Made by a program: the position numbers and the translations under genes. 64,000 bases of DNA from Microbulbifer hydrolyticus (GTDB lineage: Bacteria; Pseudomonadota; Gammaproteobacteria; Pseudomonadales; Cellvibrionaceae): the NCBI RefSeq assembly GCF_009931115.1, contig NZ_CP047491.1:1811501-1875500 (forward strand), written 5' to 3'. The notes below the pieces were generated by a model, which saw only the letters and a program-made list of their open reading frames with translations, made no database searches and had not been told where the DNA came from. This document shows, piece after piece, positions 1 to 8,984 of this stretch. Positions within the stretch are counted from its first letter, which is position 1; each line of letters starts with the position of its first letter.

Positions 1-550
1 TGAAATATTCACTCGCAGCGCGGGTGGATTCCACTACATCGCGACGACCGTCGTACCACCAGTTCTGGTTCAATCCGAAAGATCGGCCGGTGGCGGGGAT
101 AAACTGCCACATGCCAGACGCCTGGGCATGGGAGTACGCGAAAGGGTCGTAGGCACTTTCCACGATGGGGAGTAGGGCAAATTCCATCGGGATATTGGAT
201 TGCTCAAGCTGTTCCGCCACATGGAAGATGTAGCGACGCGAACGCTCGGTCACGCGTGCCATATAACCCTGGTTGGAGGAAAAGTAGTTGACGTAGTCCT
301 TCACTTTGGGGCGTTCGGTCTCTCGATCGAGAGTGAACCCCTGCCTCAGGCGCTGCCAGATATCATTTGGTGGAAGGGCCGGCTCGGACACGTCCATGAT
401 GTTCTGGCTGATGGCGATCAGGTCGCCGTCAGTGCTGTCAACCTCTGATTCAGCCTGTGAAACGCTCGCGGATTGTGGCGCATGATCAAGTTGTGCGCAT
501 GCCCCCACTGCCGCTGCGAGTAGTGCAACAGCAAATTTTTTATAAACCAT
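1..550 (-). CDS. mltD: Membrane-bound lytic murein transglycosylase D, N-terminal part (runs off the window)
   Basis: This periplasmic lipoprotein enzyme cleaves the glycan strands of peptidoglycan to form 1,6-anhydro ends. Reading leftward from the ATG at 550, 183 codons are present. Residues 1-18 form a lipoprotein signal ending in VGAC (Cys18). After a linker, an SLT-type domain contains LLPIVESAYDPFAYSHA, with the probable catalytic Glu near residue 131, followed by GMWQFIPATGRSFGL, typical of MltD. The rest of the catalytic domain and the expected LysM repeats lie beyond base 1. The gene lies downstream of gloB on the same strand, the arrangement also known from E. coli. The 158-base gap to gloB has no obvious terminator, so co-transcription is possible. 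Confidence 0.93.
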   Translation of the reverse strand, partial: MVYKKFAVALLAAAVGACAQLDHAPQSASVSQAESEVDSTDGDLIAISQNIMDVSEPALPPNDIWQRLRQGFTLDRETERPKVKDYVNYFSSNQGYMARVTERSRRYIFHVAEQLEQSNIPMEFALLPIVESAYDPFAYSHAQASGMWQFIPATGRSFGLNQNWWYDGRRDVVESTRAASEYF

Positions 551-708
551 TCTGGTGTCCGCAGTCTGTTGTTTGTTATCTGTTTGCTCCGCGCTGGGCT
601 GTGCCTGGTGTGGCCCTGTCGCCGCAATTATTGAGTAATACGCTTGAGCTTTGATTTGTAATTGTCTGATTCTAAAGAGGGTGGTTGGTTCCGGTCAATG
701 CAAATTGC

Positions 709-1467
709 TCAAAAATTGTCCTTCCATTGACGTAAACTGGCGAATATTTCTACAGGTGTGCCATCCGGGCTGCCGCCATGAGAAGCCACCCGTGCACGGA
801 CTTCCGGCGACTGGGTACGGAGAAAAGGGTTGGTTTTGAGTTCGCTGCTGATGGTGGAGGGCAGGGTTGGCTGGTTCTTCGCGCGAGCGGAGCGCGCAGA
901 GGCGATGCGGTCTTCTATGTCGTGGTTACCCGGCTCAACCGCCTGTGCAAATGCGAGATTGGCCAGGGTGTACTCGTGCGCGCAGTAGACGCGCGTGCTC
1001 GGGGGCAGGGCTGCCAACCTCGACAGCGAGTGGTGCATCTGCTCCGGTGTTCCCTCGAACAGACGGCCGCAGCCCGCGGCGAAGAGAGTGTCGCCGCAAA
1101 AAAGATGATTGCCGTCCGGCTGGTGAAGCAACAGCGCGATGTGATCGAGAGTATGACCGGGGACGGATAGCACCTCCCAGTCGCAGCCCATCAGCGAGAA
1201 CTTGTCGCCATCGGTAAGCGGTTTGGTCACCCCTTCGATCGATCCCGGCCCATAGACCGAGCAGTCAAATTGATCCGTCAGGGATTTCACCCCGCCAGTA
1301 TGGTCGAGGTGGTGGTGGGTAAGCAGTATGCCATGCAGCGCAGCGTCTCCGAGGGCCCGTAGAACCGGAGTGGAATCCCCCGGGTCTATCACCCAGTTTT
1401 CGCGACCTTGCTGTAAATGCCAGATATAGTTGTCATTAAATGCCGGTATCGGGCGGATTGTGATCAT
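709..1467 (-). CDS. gloB: Hydroxyacylglutathione hydrolase (glyoxalase II)
   Basis: This cytosolic metallo-beta-lactamase-fold enzyme hydrolyses S-D-lactoylglutathione to D-lactate and glutathione, the second step of methylglyoxal detoxification. The 252-residue product has the family's usual length. The metal motif THHHLDHTGG lies at residues 50-59 (H51, H53, D55, H56). Further ligands are seen in VPGHTLDH, FCGDTLF and YCAHEYT. The C-terminal part carries the basic substrate-binding region typical of GloB. The ATG at 1467 begins MITIRPIPAFNDNY, as in known GloB proteins. It is divergent from the yafS-like gene across a 200-base gap that should hold both promoters. The gloB-yafS-rnhA-dnaQ order is a classic gammaproteobacterial cluster. 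Confidence 0.95.
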   Translation of the reverse strand: MITIRPIPAFNDNYIWHLQQGRENWVIDPGDSTPVLRALGDAALHGILLTHHHLDHTGGVKSLTDQFDCSVYGPGSIEGVTKPLTDGDKFSLMGCDWEVLSVPGHTLDHIALLLHQPDGNHLFCGDTLFAAGCGRLFEGTPEQMHHSLSRLAALPPSTRVYCAHEYTLANLAFAQAVEPGNHDIEDRIASARSARAKNQPTLPSTISSELKTNPFLRTQSPEVRARVASHGGSPDGTPVEIFASLRQWKDNF

Positions 1468-1668
1468 CGGCGGTCCCCGCTAACCTAGCGTTGTGCAGAA
1501 CTCGATTATGTTGGGGCAACTCTAACATAAGCGGGGCCTTCCCTGGCTTGCCGGCCGGGGGATCTGATCGTGTAGCGGCACACCCTCCGTCTCATAGCTC
1601 AGCACTATTAGAAGGGAGACGGCTGTCAATACAACCTTATACAACCTTCAGAGAAGCAGGAGCTGTTG

Positions 1669-2496
1669 ATGGGCAGAAAAGCGGGCCGGAAACCCCTGTT
1701 CTACCGCGGTAAGGTTCAGACCCCGCCGCTGGCTCAGTCCTGCGCCAGCCTGGGTGACTGGTTTGAAAGTGCATTGGGGCAGGAGATCCTGACCCAGCAA
1801 CTGGCGCTTGCTCAACCACTCGTGGAAGGGTTGTTTGGATACCATCTGATGCAGGCGAGTGTGGCGCGGCAGGTAGACTTTGCCGCCTGTAGCCGGATTA
1901 ACCACCGGTTCCGCCTCAGCCCCTGTAAGGACGGCGGTGGCGCGGCTCTTGTGGAGTTTGAACAGTTGCCACTGCCATCTGAGTCCATAGATGTGGCGGT
2001 ACTTCATCACCTGCTGGATTTCTCTCCTCACCCGCACCAGGTGCTGCGCGAGGCTGCGCGCGTGCTGATACCGGGTGGACATATGGTCCTGATTGGTTTT
2101 AACCCGTTTTCACTGCTTGGGTTGTCGCGGATTTTTCGCTCCTCCAGTGCGTACCAGTCGGGCAACCAGCTGCGCGCTGCACGAGTGGCAGACTGGATGA
2201 ACCTGCTCGATCTGCAGGCCGAGCCGGTAGAGCGAGGCTTTTTCCGCTTGCCGCTACAGCACTCGGACCTGCTGGCAAAGACTGCCTGGATGGAGCGCAT
2301 GGGGAACCGCTGGCACTTGCCCTGTGGGGGCTTTTACATCATAGTCGCGCGCAAAGAAGTGGCGCGGATGCGCACAATAAAGCTCAATTGGCACGGGGAT
2401 AAAAAGCCGGTCCTGAGCGCCGTGCCGAGTAGTCCGCGGGTGGCGGCCAACAGCCGTCACCGGAGCCGCGACCAGAGCCGCCACAAAAAGCGCTAG
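1669..2496 (+). CDS. Class I SAM-dependent methyltransferase, YafS-like
   Basis: The substrate of this protein is unknown. It occupies the position of E. coli yafS between gloB and rnhA. The 275-residue product has a methyltransferase type 11 core: the segment DVAVLHHLLDFSPHPHQVLRE followed by RVLIPGGHMVLIGFNP matches motif IV and post-IV of class I methyltransferases. The canonical glycine-rich motif I is weak, as in other YafS proteins. The C-terminal 40 residues are basic (R/K/H-rich, ending RSRDQSRHKKR), which might contact nucleic acid or membrane. I chose ATG 1669 because AGGAG lies six bases upstream; a TTG directly before it is poorly spaced. Confidence 0.8.
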   Translation: MGRKAGRKPLFYRGKVQTPPLAQSCASLGDWFESALGQEILTQQLALAQPLVEGLFGYHLMQASVARQVDFAACSRINHRFRLSPCKDGGGAALVEFEQLPLPSESIDVAVLHHLLDFSPHPHQVLREAARVLIPGGHMVLIGFNPFSLLGLSRIFRSSSAYQSGNQLRAARVADWMNLLDLQAEPVERGFFRLPLQHSDLLAKTAWMERMGNRWHLPCGGFYIIVARKEVARMRTIKLNWHGDKKPVLSAVPSSPRVAANSRHRSRDQSRHKKR

Positions 2497-2553
2497 CCAG
2501 TATTTTGCGATTTGGGGCGCTGCTGAACCCTATTCGAATGACAAGAGTCCGAG

Positions 2554-2991
2554 TTGAAACAAGTTACCATTTATACCGATGGCGCCTGCCGCGGAAACCC
2601 GGGCCCGGGGGGCTGGGGAGCATTGCTGATGAGCGGTGATGCAGAAAAAGAGCTATGCGGTGGCGAGGCCATGACCACCAACAATCGCATGGAGCTGATG
2701 GCTGCAATCGAGGCTCTTGGCGCACTCAATCAGCGCTGCCATGTGGATCTGCATACAGACTCGCAGTATGTACGCCAGGGGATCACTGGCTGGATCCATA
2801 ACTGGAAGCGCAACGGCTGGAAAACCGCCAGTAAAAAGCCGGTAAAGAATGCCGATCTCTGGCAGGCTCTGGATGACGCGATTACCAATCACGAGGTGCA
2901 GTGGCACTGGGTAAAGGGGCACGCCGGTAATCCGGGTAATGAACGCGCGGACGCCCTGGCAAACCGCGGTATTGATGAGTTGGGGGAGTAA
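2554..2991 (+). CDS. rnhA: Ribonuclease HI
   Basis: This enzyme cleaves the RNA strand of RNA-DNA hybrids and acts in the cytoplasm in R-loop and primer removal. The 145-residue product has the catalytic carboxylates D9 ([15 protein letters not shown]), E47 (NNRMELMAA) and D69 (LHTDSQYV). It also has the basic handle region around WKRNGWKT and the late [15 protein letters not shown] segment with His and Asp. Translation must start at TTG 2554, because an in-frame TGA lies at 2539-2541 and no ATG or GTG intervenes. This TTG aligns with the start of known RNase HI proteins. The gene is followed four bases later by dnaQ, indicating translational coupling. Confidence 0.95.
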   Translation: MKQVTIYTDGACRGNPGPGGWGALLMSGDAEKELCGGEAMTTNNRMELMAAIEALGALNQRCHVDLHTDSQYVRQGITGWIHNWKRNGWKTASKKPVKNADLWQALDDAITNHEVQWHWVKGHAGNPGNERADALANRGIDELGE

Positions 2992-2995
2992 TTCC

Positions 2996-3721
2996 ATGCG
3001 TCAGGTCGTACTTGATACTGAAACCACTGGTCTGGACCCGAAGTCTGGCCACCGCATCATCGAAATCGGCTGTGTTGAGCTGATCAATCGCAAGCTGACC
3101 GGAAGGCACTACCACCAGTACATCAATCCGGAACGGGAAGTGGATGATGGTGCGATCGAAGTCCACGGTATCACCAACGAATTCCTCGCAGACAAGCCGG
3201 TTTTTTCTCAGGTCGCTGATGAATTTATGGCGTTCTGTGAAGGCGCCGAGCTGGTGATACACAATGCCCCCTTTGACGTCGGCTTTATCGACGCAGAGCT
3301 GAAGCGTCTCGGCAGTCCGCGCTGGCAGGCTGTTGCCTCACACTGCGGTGTACTGGATACCCTGACTCTGGCGCGTGAAAAGCACCCGGGGCAAAAAAAC
3401 AACCTGGATGCACTGTGTAAGCGGTACTTTGTAGATAACTCCCAGCGGGATCTACACGGCGCTCTGCTCGATGCGGAAATTCTCGCCGATGTCTACCTGC
3501 TGATGACCGGCGGGCAGACGGATCTGGCGCTCGCCGGTTCGGGCAACGGCAATGAAGAGGGGGAAGACCAGGAAGACCGGCAGGCAGAAGCGGGCACCAT
3601 TCGTCGATTGAGCGCTGACCGCGCGCCGCTGACTGTTTTGGCTGCCAGCGCGGATGAAGCGCAGGCGCATGCCGAGTTCCTCTCGTTACTGGAAAAGGCG
3701 GCGGGCAAGCATTACTGGTGA
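2996..3721 (+). CDS. dnaQ: DNA polymerase III epsilon subunit (3'-5' proofreading exonuclease)
   Basis: This is the proofreading subunit of the replicative polymerase core. The 241-residue product has the DEDDh exonuclease motifs: VLDTETTGL (D7, E9), the Exo II region HNAPFDVGFIDAEL, and Exo III HGALLDAEILADVYL with the His and Asp. The C-terminal tail of about 60 residues, which in known proteins binds the polymerase alpha subunit, is acidic and E/D/Q-rich before a conserved end. The start is ATG 2996, because MRQVVLDTETTGL matches the family. GGGGGAG at the end of rnhA serves as ribosome-binding site. An upstream in-frame start inside rnhA is judged false. Confidence 0.96.
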   Translation: MRQVVLDTETTGLDPKSGHRIIEIGCVELINRKLTGRHYHQYINPEREVDDGAIEVHGITNEFLADKPVFSQVADEFMAFCEGAELVIHNAPFDVGFIDAELKRLGSPRWQAVASHCGVLDTLTLAREKHPGQKNNLDALCKRYFVDNSQRDLHGALLDAEILADVYLLMTGGQTDLALAGSGNGNEEGEDQEDRQAEAGTIRRLSADRAPLTVLAASADEAQAHAEFLSLLEKAAGKHYW

Positions 3722-3771
3722 GCTGTGTGCGAGGACGCGCACGAGGGTGAGTTTGAAAGCTGAGTAGCGAT

Positions 3772-3801
3772 AAAAAAGGGGGCCAAATGGCCCCCTTTTT
3801 T
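3772..3801. terminator. Bidirectional rho-independent terminator between dnaQ and nhaB
   Basis: A perfect 7-bp GC stem (GGGGGCC / GGCCCCC) with loop AAAT is flanked by A6 on the left and T6 on the right. Each strand therefore shows stem plus U-tract. It sits between the convergent ends of dnaQ and nhaB and can serve both. Confidence 0.92.
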
Positions 3802-3830
3802 ATTGCTTTAGCGTTTTTCGCTGGCGAAAC

Positions 3831-5363
3831 TTACAGGGCGTAAATCACGCAGGTGAGGGCAACGACGGTCAGCACAATAGTGTATGGCAGGGCCATGATC
3901 ACCATGCGTCCATAGGACAGCCGGATCAGTGGCGCCAGGGCCGATGTCAGCAGGAACAGGAAGGCTGCCTGACCATTCGGTGTGGCAACGCTGGGCAGGT
4001 TGGTGCCGGTATTAATGGCGATGGCCAGTTTGTCGAAATGCTCGCGGGTGATCTCGCCGGCGGCCAGAGCCGATTTCACTTCGTTGATGTACACGGTCGC
4101 CACGAATACATTGTCGCTGATCATGGACAGAATGCCGTTGGCAAGGAACAGCATACCGGGTTGTTGTTCAGGTTCGAGGCTGAGCACGAAATGGGTAACC
4201 GGTTCAAACAGGTGCTGCTCGTGAATAACGGCCACGATGGCAAAAAATACCACCAGCAACGCGGTGAAGGGGAGCGCCTCTTCGAATGCATGACCAATAC
4301 GTGCTTCCTGAATAACGCCGTTGAATGCCGTCAGCAGAACAATGACCATCAGGCCGATAATGCCGACCTCGGCCACGTGAAACGCCAGTGAGAGCACAAG
4401 GATGATGGCAACCACCCCCTGGACCCACAGCTCAATAGTGTCGCGACTGGTGCGTTTCCGCTCTTGCTCGGCGGCGAAATTTGCGAGCACTCCGCGTACA
4501 GCATCCGGCAGCTTGGCGCCGTAGCCGCAAATCCCGGTTTTCTCCAGAAGTACACAAGTGATCAGCCCGGCGGCCAATGCAGGCATGGTCACCGGTGTCA
4601 TGTTGATGAAAAATTGCACGAAATTCCAGCCGGCTTTCTCCGCGATCAGCAGGTTTTGCGGCTCGCCAACCAGTGTGCAAACACCGCCCAGAGCGGTGCC
4701 CACGGCGCCGTGCATAATCAGGCTGCGGAGGAATGAGCGGAACTGGTCCAGATCAGACCGGTGGTACTCGACAACCTCGTCATCCTTTGAGTGGTCGTGT
4801 TCTGGATGCGCCTGCCGATTGGACGCCACCTTGTGGTATACCGCATAAAAACCGACCGCTACAGCAATCAATACCGCGGTCACTGTCAGGGCATCGAGAA
4901 ATGCCGACAGGATTGCCGACACACCGCAAAACAGCAGGGACAGTGCGGTTTTTGAACGGACGTTGATCAGTAATTTAGTGAACACATGCAGCAGCAGGTT
5001 CTTCATGAAGTAGATGCCCGCAACCATGAACATCAGCAGCAGGATTACCTGGATGTTTTCGTTCACTTCATGAAACACGGATTCACTGCTGGTCATCCCC
5101 AGAAGCACGGCTTCGATGGCTAGCAGGCCGCCTGGCTGCAGTGGGTAGCACTTGAGGGCCATGGCGAGCGTGAAAATAAACTCACCGATGAGAACCCATC
5201 CGGTGATAAAGGGTGAAGTGGTATAGAGGAGAATTGGGTTGATGATCAAAAAAACGGCAATGGTGAGCTTGTACCATTCGGGAGCTTCGCCGAGAAAGTT
5301 TGCGGTAAAGGCGCGGCCGATACCGGCGCTTGCGCTTGGCATGATGTCATTGAGAGCGTTCAT
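3831..5363 (-). CDS. nhaB: Na+/H+ antiporter NhaB
   Basis: This inner-membrane antiporter exports Na+ in exchange for protons and helps keep sodium and pH balance, which fits a marine lifestyle. The 510-residue product has about a dozen hydrophobic segments. Its sequence is NhaB-like throughout, for example [20 protein letters not shown] near residues 148-168, with conserved Asp in the membrane, and [20 protein letters not shown] near the C-terminus. The ATG at 5363 gives the usual N-terminus. It converges on dnaQ and diverges from fimL across 310 bases that hold a palindromic GntR-type site. Confidence 0.95.
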   Translation of the reverse strand: MNALNDIMPSASAGIGRAFTANFLGEAPEWYKLTIAVFLIINPILLYTTSPFITGWVLIGEFIFTLAMALKCYPLQPGGLLAIEAVLLGMTSSESVFHEVNENIQVILLLMFMVAGIYFMKNLLLHVFTKLLINVRSKTALSLLFCGVSAILSAFLDALTVTAVLIAVAVGFYAVYHKVASNRQAHPEHDHSKDDEVVEYHRSDLDQFRSFLRSLIMHGAVGTALGGVCTLVGEPQNLLIAEKAGWNFVQFFINMTPVTMPALAAGLITCVLLEKTGICGYGAKLPDAVRGVLANFAAEQERKRTSRDTIELWVQGVVAIILVLSLAFHVAEVGIIGLMVIVLLTAFNGVIQEARIGHAFEEALPFTALLVVFFAIVAVIHEQHLFEPVTHFVLSLEPEQQPGMLFLANGILSMISDNVFVATVYINEVKSALAAGEITREHFDKLAIAINTGTNLPSVATPNGQAAFLFLLTSALAPLIRLSYGRMVIMALPYTIVLTVVALTCVIYAL

Positions 5364-5673
5364 TTTAGCTACTGCTTCCTAGGTTCCCGGTAAGCCCCTT
5401 CCCGCTACCACTGGGAAGTCGGCGGGGAAACTACCCATTTCTTGCGAAAAATTCAATTGGTTTTACCAATGGCACCCCCGGTAAATCTATTATGTCGATT
5501 GTTCGGTGGAAATAGGGGCGCGAAAGGTGGAATATCCAGCGGTTTAGTATAAATTGCACTTCTGCCTGAATTTACCTGCCGTGTTCTCCTGGCGGTTAGG
5601 ATAAAAAGTCACCAATTGAAGGATGGGTGTCTCGGGCCGAAATAATATAAAGAAACTTGCAGTGGTGTAGGCA
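5364..5673. other. Divergent intergenic region nhaB / fimL
   Basis: This 310-base gap contains no convincing gene. It should hold the divergent promoters of nhaB and fimL. The only clear structure is the palindrome listed at 5456-5470. Confidence 0.6.
5456..5470. promoter_or_regulatory. Palindromic PdhR/FadR-type operator candidate
   Basis: ATTGGT-TTT-ACCAAT is a perfect inverted repeat of 6-bp arms with a 3-bp centre. It matches the TTGGTnnnACCAA pattern known for PdhR/LldR-type members of the FadR branch of GntR regulators. It lies about 95-105 bases upstream of nhaB and about 200 bases upstream of fimL. No such regulator is encoded in the window, so assignment is by motif only. Confidence 0.45.
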
Positions 5674-7371
5674 GTGAGTGAATTACGCGAAATCAACCTG
5701 ACTTCAGTCAGCCTGGTAAAACACGAGTTAGTCGCAAGTATTGAGGGGGCCACCGGTCACCTGGATCAGTTCGCAGCTGATCACTCGGACAAACAGGCTC
5801 TTGAAAAGTGCATCCAGGCACTGCGCCAGGTAACCGGCGTACTGCAGATGGTGCAGCTGAATGCCGCGGAACTGCTGGCTCAGGAAATGCTGGTTGCGAT
5901 GGGCGACCTGCTACAGGACCGGCAGCAATCTCCGGAAGAATTACTCGAAGGGGTGGGGACTGCGTTTTATGTCTTGACCCGATACCTGGACTTTGTTCAG
6001 AGCCGGGCGTCTGCACGCCCGGAATTGCTAATTCCCTACATTAACAATCTTCGGTTGGTGCGTGCTCAGGCGCCGGTGCCGGAAAGTCATTTCCTGCGCT
6101 GCCGTCTGGATGCCAGTGTGCCGGGGGCTGTGTCTTCGGCGGTCATGTCGGAAGACCTCAAGACGTTCGTGCGGCGCTTCCGGCACATGTATCAAGTGGG
6201 CCTGTTGGCCCTGCTGAAAGGTAAGCCGCGGGGCCCCGCTTATACCATGATGGCCCGTGCGCTGCAGCGGATTGCGAGCGTTTGCGCCGGGCGTCCAAAC
6301 GGAAAGTTGTGGTCAGTGGCCGGTACCGCGATTGGCACCATGGCAAGCCGGGAGATGCTGGTGAACCGCCAGCGAGTAATGGTGTTCAGTATGCTGGATC
6401 GCCGCCTGCGAAATATTTGCCGGGACGGTGATGCTGCGCTGGATCAGCCGGCACCTCCGGTGCTGATCAAGGAGTGCCTGTACTGGCTAGCTCTGGCGGG
6501 GCCCTCGGATAAGGGTGAAAGACTCCTGCACGTATTCGGCATGAAGCCTCTGCCATACCGTGAGCCGGAACTGGAGCGTGACCGTGCGAGCCTCGGCGGC
6601 CCGGGTGCGACCGCGATCACCGCGGTGGCAAATGCCCTGGATGAAGAGCTGTCCGGTGTGCGCCGGATGCTGGACGATGCTGAAATGATCGGCGCTGCCG
6701 ACCTCAATGAGGAAGGGGGGCTGGTCGAAACCCTGCGCCGAATCGCCAACACCCTGGTCCTGCTCAATTTCCGCCGTATAGGAGAGAACCTGGCGGGTTC
6801 CCTTACGGCTTATCAGAGTTGTGCACACGCCGGTGGCCGTGCAGCGGATAACGCGCTGCAGCAGCTCACTAATCAGATCCTGACGGTCGACAGCACCATT
6901 CGTGCTCTGCGTCAGACCTCAAGTATTGAGCTGGACGAGTCAGGACAGGCGGATATCGCGCTCGAACACAGTCAGCTTGCGGAGGCAGAGCTTGCGGTAC
7001 TGAAAGAGGCGGAAGCCGGCTTGTCGCTGATAAAGCGTGCGCTGGCATCGTATGCAGACTCAGGTTTCGATCATGGCCACATCCGCAATGTATCCACCAC
7101 GCTGAATAGCGTGCGCGGTGGATTGGTGGTATTGAACCTGGCCCGGGCGGCGGCTGTGGTAGAGCGACTTGCGCACTTTGTTGACGCGGTGATCGATCAG
7201 AAAAACGCCGCTCCAGCGGTTGAGCAATCGCTGGAAATTTTCGCCGATGCAATCATCAGTCTGGAGTACTACCTCGGTGAAGTGAAGCTCCATCGCCAGA
7301 CTGATATGCAGTCCCTTGACTTGGCGATTGAAAGCCTGGAAGCGCTCGGCTATCCGGTGGAGGTTGCCTGA
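5674..7371 (+). CDS. fimL: FimL-like protein (homologue of the ChpA N-terminal region)
   Basis: FimL of Pseudomonas is a soluble scaffold-type protein needed for twitching motility. It works with the Chp/Pil chemosensory system and raises cyclic AMP through adenylate cyclase. The 565-residue product is helical and resembles the N-terminal Hpt-like modules of ChpA but has no kinase or receiver domain. The recognition rests on overall similarity, length and context: nudC follows directly, as in Pseudomonas. Translation starts at GTG 5674 with only a weak upstream ribosome-binding site. No other chemosensory or pilus gene is in the window. Confidence in the family is good; the motility role here is inferred. 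Confidence 0.8.
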   Translation: MSELREINLTSVSLVKHELVASIEGATGHLDQFAADHSDKQALEKCIQALRQVTGVLQMVQLNAAELLAQEMLVAMGDLLQDRQQSPEELLEGVGTAFYVLTRYLDFVQSRASARPELLIPYINNLRLVRAQAPVPESHFLRCRLDASVPGAVSSAVMSEDLKTFVRRFRHMYQVGLLALLKGKPRGPAYTMMARALQRIASVCAGRPNGKLWSVAGTAIGTMASREMLVNRQRVMVFSMLDRRLRNICRDGDAALDQPAPPVLIKECLYWLALAGPSDKGERLLHVFGMKPLPYREPELERDRASLGGPGATAITAVANALDEELSGVRRMLDDAEMIGAADLNEEGGLVETLRRIANTLVLLNFRRIGENLAGSLTAYQSCAHAGGRAADNALQQLTNQILTVDSTIRALRQTSSIELDESGQADIALEHSQLAEAELAVLKEAEAGLSLIKRALASYADSGFDHGHIRNVSTTLNSVRGGLVVLNLARAAAVVERLAHFVDAVIDQKNAAPAVEQSLEIFADAIISLEYYLGEVKLHRQTDMQSLDLAIESLEALGYPVEVA

Positions 7372-7424
7372 TACCACCGGATGCGTCAGCCTTGGGCCGG
7401 GCATCCGGCGAGTCCAAACGTACT

Positions 7425-8246
7425 ATGACAGATTTCAGTCCGGCCGGTAGTGTGCTGCCGCACCCGGAATTTCAGTGGCATATCGTCGTCTCCGGTGGTG
7501 AGGTACTGTGCTCCCCCCGGGGGCCGCTTCACCGCTCGCTTCCCGTTCAGCTGCCAGCTGGCCCCTCCCCATCAGTAACGGATATGTCTGCCAGCCACTA
7601 CCTTGGCGAGTGGTGTGGCGCTGCCTGTGGGGTACATCATTTACCCATGCGTGTCGATATTCCCGGGTGTGAGTGGCGTGGACTGCGCAGCCTGTTGGGT
7701 GCTGTGGACGAACCGCTTTTCTTTCTGGTGGGGCGAGCGATGCAGGTGGCGAACTGGGATCTTGACCATCGCTTCTGTGGCCGCTGCGGCATCCAGACGG
7801 TTTACCATTCCAGGGACCGCGCGCGTGTCTGTACCCACTGTTCTCTGGCGGTATACCCCCGCATCTCCCCGTGTGTCATCATGCTGGTTACTCGCGGCGA
7901 TGAATGCCTTTTGGCTCGCCATACCCGTCACCCTCATGCCCTGTATACCGCGCTCGCCGGGTTTATCGAGCCGGGGGAGAGTGCAGAGCAGGCGCTGGCT
8001 CGTGAAGTGCGAGAGGAGGTGGGTCTCGAAACGGGGGCTGTGCGCTATATCGGTAGCCAGTCGTGGCCGTTTCCCGGGCAGCTGATGATCGGTTACCTGG
8101 CGGAGGTGGCCGGCGGTGCATTGGTTCCCGATCAGGAAGAGATTTCCGAAGCTCGCTGGTTTAACCGGTCAGAGATACCACAAGCTATCCCGCCGGCAGA
8201 AACGCTGTCGGGGCAGTTGATTCGAACATTTATTGAAATGGGGTGA
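7425..8246 (+). CDS. nudC: NAD+ diphosphatase (Nudix hydrolase; NAD-capped RNA decapping)
   Basis: NudC hydrolyses NAD(H) to NMN(H) and AMP and removes NAD caps from RNA. The 273-residue product has a four-cysteine zinc site, CGRCG and CTHC, separated by about 14 residues near positions 115-135. A Nudix box follows: GFIEPGESAEQALAREVREE-VG. The family signature SQPWPFPxS appears as SQSWPFPGQ, so Pro is replaced by Ser and the final Ser by Gln. ATG 7425 is chosen over an upstream TTG because it gives the family's normal length. It lies about 50 bases after fimL and is probably in the same transcript. Confidence 0.92.
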   Translation: MTDFSPAGSVLPHPEFQWHIVVSGGEVLCSPRGPLHRSLPVQLPAGPSPSVTDMSASHYLGEWCGAACGVHHLPMRVDIPGCEWRGLRSLLGAVDEPLFFLVGRAMQVANWDLDHRFCGRCGIQTVYHSRDRARVCTHCSLAVYPRISPCVIMLVTRGDECLLARHTRHPHALYTALAGFIEPGESAEQALAREVREEVGLETGAVRYIGSQSWPFPGQLMIGYLAEVAGGALVPDQEEISEARWFNRSEIPQAIPPAETLSGQLIRTFIEMG

Positions 8247-8285
8247 AGCTAGCGCTTTGGCCCTTCTTAAATCGAGGCAAAGATA

Positions 8286-8936
8286 ATGTATATCGCCATT
8301 ACGTTTCTGATCGCCTTTGTTGCCCTGTTGCTGGTGTTCTGGGGCGGCAAGGTACTTTTGAAGGGCAACTGGTTACTGGGTTTTGTGCGTGGGACGGTCG
8401 GGCTGGTGTTGTTGGCGGGAGCGCTGATGATCGTACTGCTGGCTCTGGACGTATACAGCTACCGTAACCTGGCACAAGAACACAGTGTCGGAACCGTGAG
8501 TTTTGAGCGCCTGGATAACCAGCACTTTATGGTGAAGTTTGCCGATGAAGACGGTATCTCCCAAGAGTTTGAGTTGTACGGGGATCAGTGGCAACTGGAT
8601 GCGCGGATGCTGAAGTGGAAAGGGGTATTGGCGCGGTGGGGTATTGAGCCTGCGTACCGCCTGGATCGTCTCAGCGGTCGTTACCTCACACTTCAGGATG
8701 AGCGCAACAAAGAGCGCTCGGTATACTCGCTGAGCCAGAGTGAACACGGTGTTGATGTATGGAGCATGCTGCGCGACATGGATAACCGGGTACCAATGGT
8801 GGACGCGGTTTACGGTAGTGCTACCTTCCTGCCCATGCAGGATGGTGCTGTTTATGAGGTGCGTATCAGCCACACTGGTCTGCTGGCTCGGCCGCTTAAC
8901 CAGCAGGCGCGCTCTGCTCTGAATGAATGGCAATAG
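8286..8936 (+). CDS. Conserved two-TM membrane protein of unknown function
   Basis: The 216-residue product has two N-terminal membrane segments (about 2-22 and 32-54), followed by a soluble domain of about 160 residues with many charged residues and a WXLDARMLKWKG-like segment. Similar proteins next to nudC in pseudomonads have sometimes been labelled efflux components, but nothing here looks like a transporter. It lies between nudC and sohB on the same strand, which suggests a membrane-associated partner role. The start is ATG 8286, with GAGG upstream. Function is unknown. Confidence 0.7.
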   Translation: MYIAITFLIAFVALLLVFWGGKVLLKGNWLLGFVRGTVGLVLLAGALMIVLLALDVYSYRNLAQEHSVGTVSFERLDNQHFMVKFADEDGISQEFELYGDQWQLDARMLKWKGVLARWGIEPAYRLDRLSGRYLTLQDERNKERSVYSLSQSEHGVDVWSMLRDMDNRVPMVDAVYGSATFLPMQDGAVYEVRISHTGLLARPLNQQARSALNEWQ

Positions 8937-8984
8937 TCACGGCGCTGGGCCGGCGAGAAGATAACTGGAATTTTTGGGGGTTGA

